From NCBI RefSeq assembly GCF_002557795.1, contig NZ_CP023777.1, positions 1,178,001-1,242,000 on the forward strand: DNA of 64,000 nucleotides. The letters are read 5' to 3'. Positions 45,871-53,844 of this stretch are shown one piece after another. A model generated the notes under the pieces. It ran no database searches. It had not been told where the DNA came from and saw only the letters and a list, made by a program, of their open reading frames with translations. This stretch comes from Chitinophaga caeni. Lineage in GTDB: Bacteria > Bacteroidota > Bacteroidia > Chitinophagales > Chitinophagaceae. A program made the translations under genes and the position numbers. Every line of letters begins with the position of its first letter. The stretch's first letter is position 1.

Positions 45871-46644
45871 ATGGAAATAGGAAAAATTCAGGAAGCCATT
45901 GCCCCGGTGAGGGAGAAGATAATACACCATCCATTATATGCTTCGTTGGAGTCTTTTGAAGATATTCAACTGTTCATGGAGCATCATATTTTTGCCGTTT
46001 GGGATTTCATGTCCTTGCTGAAAGGGCTCCAGCAATCCTTAACCTGTGTAAAGGTGCCTTGGGTTCCCGTAGGCAGTCCTAATACCCGCTATTTTATCAA
46101 TGAAATAGTAACGGGGGAGGAGAGTGATGTAGATGCGGCGGGCAACCGTTGCAGCCATTACGAGCTCTATTTGCAGGCTATGCAACAAGCGGGCGCCAAT
46201 ACGGAGGCTATCCTTTCCCTGGTAGCAGCAGCGCAAGCCGGTATTCCTATTCAAACGGCTATTTCCGAAGCCAATTTACCAGCAGATATTAAAGGTTTTT
46301 TAAAGTTTACTTTTGATACGATCGAAAGTAATCAGCCCCATTTAATGGCTGCCGTGTTTACATTCGGCAGGGAAGATCTCATCCCGGGAATGTTCCACGA
46401 ACTGGTAAAGGATATGCATCAGAAATTCCCAGGGAAGCTGGATATTTTCCAGTATTACCTAGAGCGTCATATCGAGGTAGATGGCGATCATCATAGCATA
46501 TTATCCATGCAAATGGTGGCTGAATTATGCGGCGATGATGCAAGGCTTTGGAAGGAAGCGGAAGCCGCTGCAATTACAGCCTTGGAATGGCGCTATCGCT
46601 TATGGACAGCGGTTTTAGAAGAAAAATCTAAAATTTTATCCTAA
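45871..46644 (+). CDS. DUF3050 family protein (heme-oxygenase-like fold)
   Basis: A 257-residue helical protein of DUF3050. I choose ATG 45871 (MEIGKIQ...), 13 bp after recQ; an earlier in-frame start would overlap recQ. Conserved features are HHPLYASLESFEDIQLFMEHHIFAVWDFMSLLKGLQ and, near the end, YYLERHIEVDGDHHS, giving paired His and Glu residues as in heme-oxygenase-like diiron folds. Function is unknown; metal binding is inferred. Confidence 0.85.
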   Translation: MEIGKIQEAIAPVREKIIHHPLYASLESFEDIQLFMEHHIFAVWDFMSLLKGLQQSLTCVKVPWVPVGSPNTRYFINEIVTGEESDVDAAGNRCSHYELYLQAMQQAGANTEAILSLVAAAQAGIPIQTAISEANLPADIKGFLKFTFDTIESNQPHLMAAVFTFGREDLIPGMFHELVKDMHQKFPGKLDIFQYYLERHIEVDGDHHSILSMQMVAELCGDDARLWKEAEAAAITALEWRYRLWTAVLEEKSKILS

Positions 46645-46649
46645 AAAAT

Positions 46650-46679
46650 TTTGTTTATTCAAACTATTGCATACCTTTG
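46650..46679 (+). promoter_or_regulatory. Promoter of tRNA-Phe
   Basis: TTTG at 46650-46653 and TACCTTTG at 46672-46679, spacer 18 bp, about 30 bp before the tRNA. Confidence 0.65.
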
Positions 46680-46708
46680 CAATCCCTTACAACACAAGGG
46701 AATACGTT

Positions 46709-46781
46709 GGTGGGATAGCTCAGTTGGTAGAGCAAAGGACTGAAAATCCTTGTGTCGCCGGTTCGATCCCGGCTCCTACCA
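46709..46781 (+). tRNA. tRNA-Phe (anticodon GAA)
   Basis: A 73-nt cloverleaf: acceptor stem GGTGGGA / TCCTACC, D-arm GCTC...GAGC, anticodon stem AAGGA / TCCTT with loop CTGAAAA and anticodon GAA at 46742-46744, T-arm GCCGG TTCGATC CCGGC, discriminator A. The 3' CCA is not encoded. It has its own promoter and terminator. Confidence 0.97.
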
Positions 46782-46787
46782 CAAAAG

Positions 46788-46825
46788 CGGGAATAGTACA
46801 GTCAAATGTATTGTTCCCGTTTTTA
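46788..46825 (+). terminator. Terminator of tRNA-Phe
   Basis: CGGGAATAGTAC pairs with GTATTGTTCCCG (two wobbles), followed by TTTTTATTTT, directly after the tRNA. Confidence 0.75.
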
Positions 46826-46855
46826 TTTTCTGCTACCCCCAAAATTTTTACTTGA

Positions 46856-47040
46856 TCCATGGTTTTTCACCAAATCATTTAATGCTTCAAAATCCTCCAA
46901 AAACTTAGAAATCTCCCCAAAATCGGGGTGAAAAAAATTATGATACCATTTTTTCACCAAATCATTTAATACTTCAAAATCCTCCAAAAACTTAGACATC
47001 TCCACCAAATCGGGTGAAAAAAATTATGATACCATTTTTT
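46856..47040. repeat. Tandem repeat of about 87 bp, two copies plus part
   Basis: Two copies of an 86-87-bp unit (containing TTCACCAAATCATTTAAT and TTCAAAATCCTCCAAAAACT) follow each other with few changes, and short pieces of the unit end flank both sides. Each unit boundary carries GGTGAAAAAA and TTTTTTCACC as an inverted repeat. A minus-strand frame across it repeats the peptide SKFLEDFE(V/A)LNDLVK, but it needs a TTG start and the copies differ by one base near the boundary, so I do not call a gene. The 344 bp between tRNA-Phe and the DinB gene hold nothing else. Confidence 0.75.
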
Positions 47041-47125
47041 CCTGCTAAAATAATTTCCCAAATCCCTACTGACATACTGCTGTCAAAACCCGGTTGTTTC
47101 TTTGTAATAACAAAACGTTACTACT

Positions 47126-47644
47126 ATGATTTTAACAACCAGCAAACCGATTTCAAATACGCTTTCCGTTGTAATGAAAAACTTTGCCCTCTATAATGCC
47201 TGGGCAAATAAAACCATGATATATTGGTTACAATCCCATCCAGAAAAACTAATGGATAAGGAAACCATTTCCAGCTTTCCGACGATCCGTTTAACCTTAT
47301 TGCATATCCTCAGTTGCCAGGATTTTTGGTTGAGCGTACTCGAAGAAAGCCCACAACATACCCCGAACTACGAATTACTGTCAACAAGGGCTTGTTTTGA
47401 TATGCTCTTAGAACAATCAGAGCAGATGACAGCATATATCCTATCACTTTCAGATGCTGAATTGAGCCAGGAAGTTGTCTTCACATCTCCTTGGGTACAA
47501 GGAAAAGAATCCAGGTTTGAATATATCCACCATGTATTTAATCATAGCACTTATCACCGTGGACAAATTGTAACAATGGGCAGGAATTTAGGCATTACGG
47601 ATGCTCCTATGACGGATTACGGGTATTATTTGACTGTTAGATAA
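47126..47644 (+). CDS. DinB/DUF664-like four-helix protein
   Basis: A 172-residue DinB-superfamily protein. The three metal-binding His are likely in LTLLHILSCQDFWL and HHVFNHSTYHRGQI. The rest is four helices. Proteins of this family act as thiol-dependent or metal-dependent enzymes or have no known role; substrate unknown. The first 16 residues are polar and could be untranslated if the ATG at 47174 is used. Convergent with rpiA, 3 bp apart. Confidence 0.85.
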   Translation: MILTTSKPISNTLSVVMKNFALYNAWANKTMIYWLQSHPEKLMDKETISSFPTIRLTLLHILSCQDFWLSVLEESPQHTPNYELLSTRACFDMLLEQSEQMTAYILSLSDAELSQEVVFTSPWVQGKESRFEYIHHVFNHSTYHRGQIVTMGRNLGITDAPMTDYGYYLTVR

Positions 47645-47647
47645 TAT

Positions 47648-48319
47648 TTATAATTCTACGACCTTACCATCGGTTTCTCCTACAATTACTTTACTTGCCA
47701 TACCGATAAACAAGCCTGTAACTGCAACCCCAGGTATCTCCCGGAGTTGCAGCTCCAATTGTTTTGGACTAATAATCGATTTAATTGGCATATCAACTAT
47801 ATAATTGTTATTATCCGTTACAAAAATTTCTGCTCCTTTCGTCCTTAAATATGCTGTTCGGCACAGTGCTTTAATATGCTTTAATGTCACTTCCCAGCCA
47901 AAAGGAATCACTTCAACAGGCAATGGAAATTTACCTAAATAATCCACCTTTTTTGAAGCATCCACCACTACAATAAACTCCCTGCTCGCCGCCGCAACGA
48001 TCTTCTCCCTCATCAAAGCGCCACCGCCACCTTTTATTAAATTCCATTTCCCATCCACTTCATCAGCCCCATCTATTGTCAAGTCAAGTTCCTGGGTAGC
48101 AGAAAAGTCAACTATTGGAATGCCGCATTCCTTGGCCAGTTTTTCCGTTGCAAGAGAAGTCGCTATTGCTTTTAACTTCATCCCAGATTTTACTTGTTCA
48201 CCAAGTTTTAAAATAGTATAATAGACGGTACTACCGGTACCCAAGCCTATATTCATTCCGCTTTCTACATATTCAGCAGCCTTTTCGCCCGCTGCTTTTT
48301 TCGCGAGATTGATTTCCAT
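47648..48319 (-). CDS. rpiA: Ribose-5-phosphate isomerase A
   Basis: A 223-residue pentose phosphate pathway enzyme interconverting ribose- and ribulose-5-phosphate. Motifs are NIGLGTGSTVYY, the catalytic Asp region LTIDGADEVD, and LIKGGGGALMREKIVA with the catalytic Glu. Length is typical. Stand-alone gene. Confidence 0.95.
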   Translation of the reverse strand: MEINLAKKAAGEKAAEYVESGMNIGLGTGSTVYYTILKLGEQVKSGMKLKAIATSLATEKLAKECGIPIVDFSATQELDLTIDGADEVDGKWNLIKGGGGALMREKIVAAASREFIVVVDASKKVDYLGKFPLPVEVIPFGWEVTLKHIKALCRTAYLRTKGAEIFVTDNNNYIVDMPIKSIISPKQLELQLREIPGVAVTGLFIGMASKVIVGETDGKVVEL

Positions 48320-48431
48320 GTCAGCATGTTTTACAGGATGAAGTTCGCCATTTTTTCCTACTCCGTCAATCGAAGGTTTTTATAAAGAAATTTTAATCAT
48401 TATTTTAATTACTATCATTTATTTTCACGTT

Positions 48432-49730
48432 ATGTCACCAGGAAAAAATCAACACGGTAGCGCTATGTGGAGATATAAAGCCATTCTCTCCGGAACCATC
48501 GGAAACCTTGTAGAGTGGTATGATTGGTATGTATACACGACATTCGCTTTGTATTTCGCACCGGTCTTCTTTCCCGGCGATAATAAAACGGTGCAACTAC
48601 TGAATACGGCAGCTATATTCGCCGTTGGCTTCTTAATGCGTCCTTTAGGCGGTTGGATCTTCGGAAAAATGGCCGATCAAAAAGGAAGGAAAACTTCGAT
48701 GACGCTTTCCGTATTGTTGATGTCTTTCGGTTCTATGCTGATTGCTTTTACTCCCGGATATCATTCCATCGGTATCATGGCGCCGGTTTTACTTTTAGTT
48801 GCCAGGTTATTACAAGGCTTATCCGTAGGAGGTGAATATGGTTCTTCTGCAACTTATTTAAGTGAAATTGCCCCCGCGAGCAGGAGGGGCTTCTTTTCCA
48901 GTTTTCAATATGTTACATTGATCGGGGGACAATTACTTGCGCTTAGCATACAGGTTTTATTACAAAAAGTAATTTTAACCCACGAACAACTCGCCAGTTG
49001 GGGTTGGAGAATCCCATTCGTAATTGGGGCATTATTAGCCATCGTTGCTTTGTATATGAGGAAAAACATGGAAGAATCATTGCATCTCTCTCCGAAAGTG
49101 CAAGAAAAAGGCTCTCTAAAACTCCTACTCAAACAACATCCCAAAGCGGTTTTCACAGTCGTGGGCCTTACCTTGGGAGGAACACTTGCATTTTATACTT
49201 ACACGACGTATATGCAAAAATTTCTCGTCAACACGGTACATCTTAGTATTGAAAGGTCCAGCATGTTAACGTTTTACTTAATGTTGATATACGCAGCTAT
49301 TCAACCTTTATTCGGGTTACTGTCGGATAAGATTGGCAGGAAACCACTCTTGATGGGTTTTGGAATACTCGGTACGATATTTACCGTGCCTATTTTAGCA
49401 ACTTTAAGTCATGTAACTGAAGAATGGCAAGCATTTTTATTGATTCTTGCTGCCTTGATTATCGTAAGTGGATATACTTCGATAAATGCCGTCGTGAAAG
49501 CAGAACTATTTCCTGCTCAAATTAGAGCCTTAGGTGTGGGCTTGCCATATGCACTTACGGTAGCTATTTTCGGCGGTACCGCTGAAACGGTGGCGCTATA
49601 TTGTAAAAAAATCGGGCATGAACAGTATTTCTATTTTTATGTAGCAACTTGCATTTTTATCTCGCTAATTGTTTATACACTCGTAAAAGATACAAAGACT
49701 ACTTCTTATATAGATCACGAAAAACACTAG
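48432..49730 (+). CDS. MFS transporter, metabolite:H+ symporter (MHS) type
   Basis: A 432-residue 12-TM major facilitator. The opening GTIGNLVEWYDWYVYTTFALYFAPVFFPG and the loop 2-3 motif GKMADQKGRK are those of the MHS subfamily (alpha-ketoglutarate, proline/betaine, citrate or shikimate carriers). LLQGLSVGGEYGSSATYLSEIAP further supports it. Likely imports an organic acid or betaine with protons; the substrate cannot be told. No catabolic genes adjoin it. Confidence 0.9.
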   Translation: MSPGKNQHGSAMWRYKAILSGTIGNLVEWYDWYVYTTFALYFAPVFFPGDNKTVQLLNTAAIFAVGFLMRPLGGWIFGKMADQKGRKTSMTLSVLLMSFGSMLIAFTPGYHSIGIMAPVLLLVARLLQGLSVGGEYGSSATYLSEIAPASRRGFFSSFQYVTLIGGQLLALSIQVLLQKVILTHEQLASWGWRIPFVIGALLAIVALYMRKNMEESLHLSPKVQEKGSLKLLLKQHPKAVFTVVGLTLGGTLAFYTYTTYMQKFLVNTVHLSIERSSMLTFYLMLIYAAIQPLFGLLSDKIGRKPLLMGFGILGTIFTVPILATLSHVTEEWQAFLLILAALIIVSGYTSINAVVKAELFPAQIRALGVGLPYALTVAIFGGTAETVALYCKKIGHEQYFYFYVATCIFISLIVYTLVKDTKTTSYIDHEKH

Positions 49731-49738
49731 TAAAAAAC

Positions 49739-51292
49739 TTACAATCTTACTGTAAATTTCGTGCCTTTACCCAAAGCACTTTCAACTGTAATCTCGCTAT
49801 TCATTGCATCCAGTTGATTCTTCAATATATAAAGACCAAAGCCATGGCTATTTTTAGTTTTATGAAAATTCTTATTAGCTTTATATAATTGGTCACCAAA
49901 CCTATCTAAATCTATTCCCATCCCATTATCGGCAACATCTAAATAACATGCGCCGTCTTTTTTATAAGTTGATATCAAGATAATAGGGGCGGTATCCCTT
50001 TTTGCATATTTAATCGCATTACTCAGTAGATTATAAATAATACTATCTAAATAAGCTTTGTTATACTTAACATGCAAAACCTGTAGATCCATCCGGATCA
50101 TTGCTTTCGAGGAATGAATTTCTTGATATAATTGATATATACATTGATCAATACTTTTATTGATGTTCAGCATTTCTTGATTAACCGGTTCATTATTTAA
50201 TCTTACATGTAACAGTTTTATCAAGTTATTCAATATATCCATCAAGGCCTTACTGGATTGTTCCAAGTATGGAAAGTACATCATGCGTTCTTGTTCATCA
50301 CGACTATCTTTCATTAACCCCAATAATGAAATAATATTTCCAGCGGCGCCCCTTAAATTATGTGCAACTATTTGATTGAATTCACTGAGTTGGTTCACTC
50401 TCCTTTGTAATTCCCCGGATGTTCTCCCCAGGATGATGTTATTGCTGTTTAAGTCATCTATCAACTTTTTATGTTCTGATATATTGACTATCTGCGATAT
50501 AAACATTGGTGAATATGGATCCCGTACCATCGATACTGATAATAAGACCCATATAATACTTCCATTCTTATGGTAATACCGCTTTTCCATTTGGTAAGTA
50601 TCCAATTCATTGTTTAGCATTTTCCGAACAAAGTCTAAATCGATCTCTAGATCGCCGGGGTGCGTTAATGATTGAAAATTTAAGCTCAACAATTCTTCTT
50701 TAGAATAACCCAGCATCTGGCACAGTGAATTATTTACATCAACAAATAATCCTGTATCCGTAACTAGGGCAATCCCGATGCTCGCATAATGGAATGCATT
50801 TGTAAATTTCTGATCAATTAATAGTTGTTTATCTTTTTCTATTAATTGATTTGTCAACATTTGCAAAGAGCGCCTGGCTCTTATCGGTTCAGAAATATCA
50901 TAGAAAGAAGCAAGGATAAATCGTTCGTTTTTTATTTCAAGGATGTGCGTATTTACATTGATCCATATGCTAACCTTATCCACCTTTAAACCCATGACAA
51001 AATTCTTTACAGGGGATCCGCTTTTTATCGAGGTGGCTATCGGGAATTGTTCGGAAGAAATCGGCATCAATTCTTCTGTAGTAGCTATCCACATCTCATC
51101 CTTATATGATTTACCGAGAACTTGGTCTGACGATAATTTTATTATTTCTAATGCTTGTCGATTACAACCCTTGATAATCCCTTCATTACTAACCAGTAGG
51201 ATTCCTTCGTCTATGGTATTTAAGATGGCTTCGGTTATGCCATTATCGATTTGATGGTCTATTTGATGTATAAACATGAACTTTCTCTGCAA
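49739..51292 (-). CDS. PAS-domain sensor histidine kinase
   Basis: A 517-residue kinase without TM segments. It has a first PAS region (about 20-130), a second PAS/PAC (about 150-275; FHYASIGIALVTDTGLFVDVNNSLCQMLGYSKEELLSLNF), a coiled linker, a HisKA-like segment with FNQIVAHNLRGAAGNIISLLGLM (His in HNLRG), and an HATPase with N-box LLSNAIKYA, ADNGMGID and HGFGLYILKNQLDAM. The HNLR form is common in Bacteroidota light- or redox-type kinases. No response regulator is next to it, so it is an orphan. The start could be five codons later. Confidence 0.9.
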   Translation of the reverse strand: MQRKFMFIHQIDHQIDNGITEAILNTIDEGILLVSNEGIIKGCNRQALEIIKLSSDQVLGKSYKDEMWIATTEELMPISSEQFPIATSIKSGSPVKNFVMGLKVDKVSIWINVNTHILEIKNERFILASFYDISEPIRARRSLQMLTNQLIEKDKQLLIDQKFTNAFHYASIGIALVTDTGLFVDVNNSLCQMLGYSKEELLSLNFQSLTHPGDLEIDLDFVRKMLNNELDTYQMEKRYYHKNGSIIWVLLSVSMVRDPYSPMFISQIVNISEHKKLIDDLNSNNIILGRTSGELQRRVNQLSEFNQIVAHNLRGAAGNIISLLGLMKDSRDEQERMMYFPYLEQSSKALMDILNNLIKLLHVRLNNEPVNQEMLNINKSIDQCIYQLYQEIHSSKAMIRMDLQVLHVKYNKAYLDSIIYNLLSNAIKYAKRDTAPIILISTYKKDGACYLDVADNGMGIDLDRFGDQLYKANKNFHKTKNSHGFGLYILKNQLDAMNSEITVESALGKGTKFTVRL

Positions 51293-51501
51293 AAAATGCG
51301 GCTTCTAGGTTATGGATAAACAGGTATCGCCAACTCTAATAAATTTTTGATCAGCAGGTATGAAACTGGCAATACTATTTTTAAATTCAATCTATTGAAT
51401 CACAGTTTTTTAGCGTGATTATAGAAGTGTAATGTATTTATTTTCATCAACATGAAAGTAATAAATCTCTAAAATTTTACACTTTTAATCTTCCATAATT
51501 A

Positions 51502-51530
51502 TTGGAGCTTCTATCGGGCTAATATGTTTG
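51502..51530 (+). promoter_or_regulatory. Orphan Bacteroidota-type promoter
   Basis: TTG (51502-51504), 18-bp spacer, TATGTTTG (51523-51530). No coding gene follows on this strand before the terminator. Confidence 0.4.
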
Positions 51531-51536
51531 CGCTTA

Positions 51537-51684
51537 ATAAGAAATCAACGACGCTCACGAACAATATTAAAGCATTCACCTAATAAATATTATTCTAATT
51601 AACAATAATAATATATTTATAATAGGTTTTCATAGGATATATGGTTAAAACATTACAAGGTGGTATTCTTACTACCTTTTTTTA
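51537..51684 (+). ncRNA. Candidate small RNA of about 147 nt
   Basis: Start inferred seven bases after the TATGTTTG element, end at the hairpin GGTGGTA-TTCT-TACTACC followed by TTTTTTT. The stretch has no convincing frame. Its 3' end touches the end of the glyoxalase-fold gene on the opposite strand. Purely a prediction from signals. Confidence 0.3.
51659..51684 (+). terminator. Orphan intrinsic terminator
   Basis: A 7-bp stem GGTGGTA / TACTACC (one wobble), loop TTCT, followed by T7. No plus-strand protein gene lies upstream within the intergenic region. Confidence 0.55.
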
Positions 51685-51686
51685 TT

Positions 51687-52049
51687 TTATTTCCACCTCT
51701 CCAACAATTCAATCCTATTCTCAAATGGATCCCAAATAGAAAAACGGGTTTGACCGGGGATAGGAATCTCATCTTTTACCTTTATCCCCTTCGAAATACA
51801 ATATGCCCTGGTAAATTCGATATCTTTTACTTCGAAGGCAGGATGCCGCTTTGATAAACTGCTTTCTTCAAGCCCTATATGTAGTTCTATATTTCCCATC
51901 TTAAACCACATACCGGGCCTATCTTGCAATGACAACGGGCGTTCTATTTCTTGCAAGCCTAATATTGTTCCATAAAATTCCCTGGCTTGATCTTCCGCAT
52001 CAATAGGAATACATAATTGTACATGGTGAATCCGCTCGAACTGAATCAT
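51687..52049 (-). CDS. VOC/glyoxalase-fold protein
   Basis: A 120-residue vicinal-oxygen-chelate protein (FERIHHVQLCIPIDAEDQAREFYGTILGLQEIERP; MWFKMGNIELHIGLEE; TRFSIWDPFENRIELLE). Metal-binding candidates are the His after RI, the His in ELHIG and the late Glu in RIELLE. It probably binds or turns over a small molecule; substrate unknown. Confidence 0.88.
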   Translation of the reverse strand: MIQFERIHHVQLCIPIDAEDQAREFYGTILGLQEIERPLSLQDRPGMWFKMGNIELHIGLEESSLSKRHPAFEVKDIEFTRAYCISKGIKVKDEIPIPGQTRFSIWDPFENRIELLERWK

Positions 52050-52147
52050 ATCAATTAAATTTCACCGCGAAAGTAAGTACTTGCTAAAATTTAGCAAATT
52101 TTGTTTTAACAGCTTGACAATTACATTATAATATAACAAACCTACTT

Positions 52148-53050
52148 TTATGATATATCAATATTATTATTCCAATCAGGACTTAAGGAATAAATCATTT
52201 GCTGGAACGTTAATAGGTACTCATCCAGCAATTTTTCCCTCCTGAATACTCCTTGCAGCTCTTCCTGTTGCCTTAAATTTTCTTCCAGTAATTTGGTGCG
52301 TAAATTTTCTAAATCATGGAAAGCAACCTGGTAAGACAGCTGCTGCTTTTTACTCAGGCAATCTTCAAAATTCCATCTTAGGCTGCCGGGAAATTGATCT
52401 CTTGGCTGTAGTTCCATACTAATCATCAAGGCCCTGTTAGAAATGTTTATATGCCTTTGGTACAAACTTGAATGCAAAATATTTGTTGATAGGGGAGCGC
52501 CGATCGCAATTTCCATGAAATCTATCAACATATGCGTAAAAGAATATTGTTCGCATTGCACGATATACTTAGAAAATACAGGGCAAACGGTGGATTGCTT
52601 AATATCGGTCATCCAGCGGATACCTTTCAAATAATCATTGAAATGAAATATAAAACGGTACCAACAAGAGGTACTGGCAAACTTCCGCACTTCCGCACCT
52701 AGAGTTTGTATGAGCATGCATAATTCATCATCGCATGCAGCATTAGGTTTACCTTCGAAGGCTAATAGGTAACATTGATGTATCGGTTTCAATTGCTTGG
52801 AGGAATAAAAACTGTATACATCCTTGCAAAGAAGCATCCACAATAATAATCTCGATATTGTTTGCAATCTTTCAAATTGCGCATCGGGGTATAAATTAGC
52901 GGCTATTATACCGATATTCATTGACTTGTAATGTTCTATTTCTTCCTTGCTTAAAAATTGAAAAGTGTCTAGTAAATTATTTAATTCTTGTTGTAGCGCC
53001 TTTCCGTACAAGATGCAGAGTTGGTTGAGTTGTGTATTCATGGCGGACAA
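52148..53050 (-). CDS. Terpene-synthase-like helical protein with degenerate metal motifs
   Basis: A 300-residue all-helical protein. Its pattern follows bacterial class I terpene cyclases: ISRLLLWMLLCKDVYSF (from residue 66) sits where W-x4-DDxxD is expected, but reads KDVYS at 76-80. YIVQCEQYSFTHMLIDFMEIAIGAPLS resembles the helix before the NSE motif. NRALMISME (205-213) sits at the NSE position but keeps only the Asn and Glu, followed by RWNFEDCL and a C-terminal coiled helix. I infer a diverged terpene synthase fold, possibly inactive or with another role. It may instead be an unrelated helical family. It stands alone. A distant similarity judged by eye only. Confidence 0.5.
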   Translation of the reverse strand: MSAMNTQLNQLCILYGKALQQELNNLLDTFQFLSKEEIEHYKSMNIGIIAANLYPDAQFERLQTISRLLLWMLLCKDVYSFYSSKQLKPIHQCYLLAFEGKPNAACDDELCMLIQTLGAEVRKFASTSCWYRFIFHFNDYLKGIRWMTDIKQSTVCPVFSKYIVQCEQYSFTHMLIDFMEIAIGAPLSTNILHSSLYQRHINISNRALMISMELQPRDQFPGSLRWNFEDCLSKKQQLSYQVAFHDLENLRTKLLEENLRQQEELQGVFRREKLLDEYLLTFQQMIYSLSPDWNNNIDIS

Positions 53051-53279
53051 TTTTGTAATTCATACTACCACAGCTTATATAATTTGTGATGTAGAATAGG
53101 GGTTAAAAGATCAGGGGTATTCCCTTGTAAATTACTTGAATTACCTGTATTCGGTTTGCAGTTAATTCAAATTATATATTTCAAAATAGATGCCATTTTT
53201 TATTAAATAAGTTGTAGAAATGTTTTGTCCCAGTGGTGTAAAAAGCAAACTTAGATTCGAAAGTAAACAATCGATACTG

Positions 53280-53287
53280 TACTTTTG
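53280..53287 (+). promoter_or_regulatory. -7 promoter element of hemJ
   Basis: TACTTTTG matches TAnnTTTG, 20 bp before the start codon. The -33 element is weak. Confidence 0.4.
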
Positions 53288-53307
53288 TTGGCAAGTCAAT
53301 CGTTCCC

Positions 53308-53844
53308 ATGCATTATTTATCGATCAAAGCATTACATATCATTTTCATTGTGACCTGGTTTGCCGGTATGTTTTATATAGTAAGGCTATTTGTTTATAAT
53401 ACTGAAGCGCAAACCGAAGTAGAGCCGAAGAAAAGCATCTTACAGGAACAGTTCACCATCATGATTAAGCGTTTATGGTACGGGATTACTTGGCCCTCTG
53501 CAATTATCACGTTAATTTTAGGCCCATATTTATTATATCAATACGGTACTATACAACCCTGGATGTGGGTTAAATTAGGGTTTGTACTTGCTTTATATTT
53601 ATATCATCTTTCTTTACATAAACTTGTAAAGGAGCAGCAAAATGGTATTTTTAGATATTCTTCCACGCAGTTAAGAATTTGGAATGAAGTAGCCACCGTG
53701 CTATTAGTGGCTATTGTATTCTTAGTCGTATTAAAAAGCCTTGCAGGTTTAGCATGGGGGATTAGTGGCTTGATGGCCTTCACTTTATTGCTTTTACTTG
53801 CTATCAGGATTTATAAAAAGATACGGGATCGTAAATCTAAATAG
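53308..53844 (+). CDS. hemJ: Protoporphyrinogen oxidase HemJ-like membrane protein
   Basis: A 178-residue membrane protein with four or five TM helices. The pattern ALHIIFIVTWFAGMFYIVRLFVY, LWYGITWPSAIITLILG, MWVKLGFVLALYLYHL and LRIWNEVATVLLVAIVFLVVLK is that of HemJ (UPF0093), with His in the first and third helices as heme ligand candidates. HemJ oxidises protoporphyrinogen IX to protoporphyrin IX. Its end overlaps the convergent hemN by 8 bp, so two heme-synthesis genes meet here. Confidence 0.88.
   Translation: MHYLSIKALHIIFIVTWFAGMFYIVRLFVYNTEAQTEVEPKKSILQEQFTIMIKRLWYGITWPSAIITLILGPYLLYQYGTIQPWMWVKLGFVLALYLYHLSLHKLVKEQQNGIFRYSSTQLRIWNEVATVLLVAIVFLVVLKSLAGLAWGISGLMAFTLLLLLAIRIYKKIRDRKSK

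Larger units (their letters stand above)
51293..51686. other. Intergenic region with candidate small RNA
   Basis: 394 bp with no protein gene, strongly A+T-rich. It contains a promoter-like pair on the plus strand (51502-51530) and an intrinsic terminator (51659-51684) with no gene between them. Confidence 0.4.

Noticed and set aside
46823..47008. Minus-strand frame with the repeated SKFLEDFE-LNDLVK peptide
   Set aside because: It needs a TTG start, the copies differ by a base at the junction, and it overlaps the tRNA terminator. Kept as a repeat, not as a gene.
46856..47040. CRISPR array
   Set aside because: Only two long units with no unique spacers and no cas genes.
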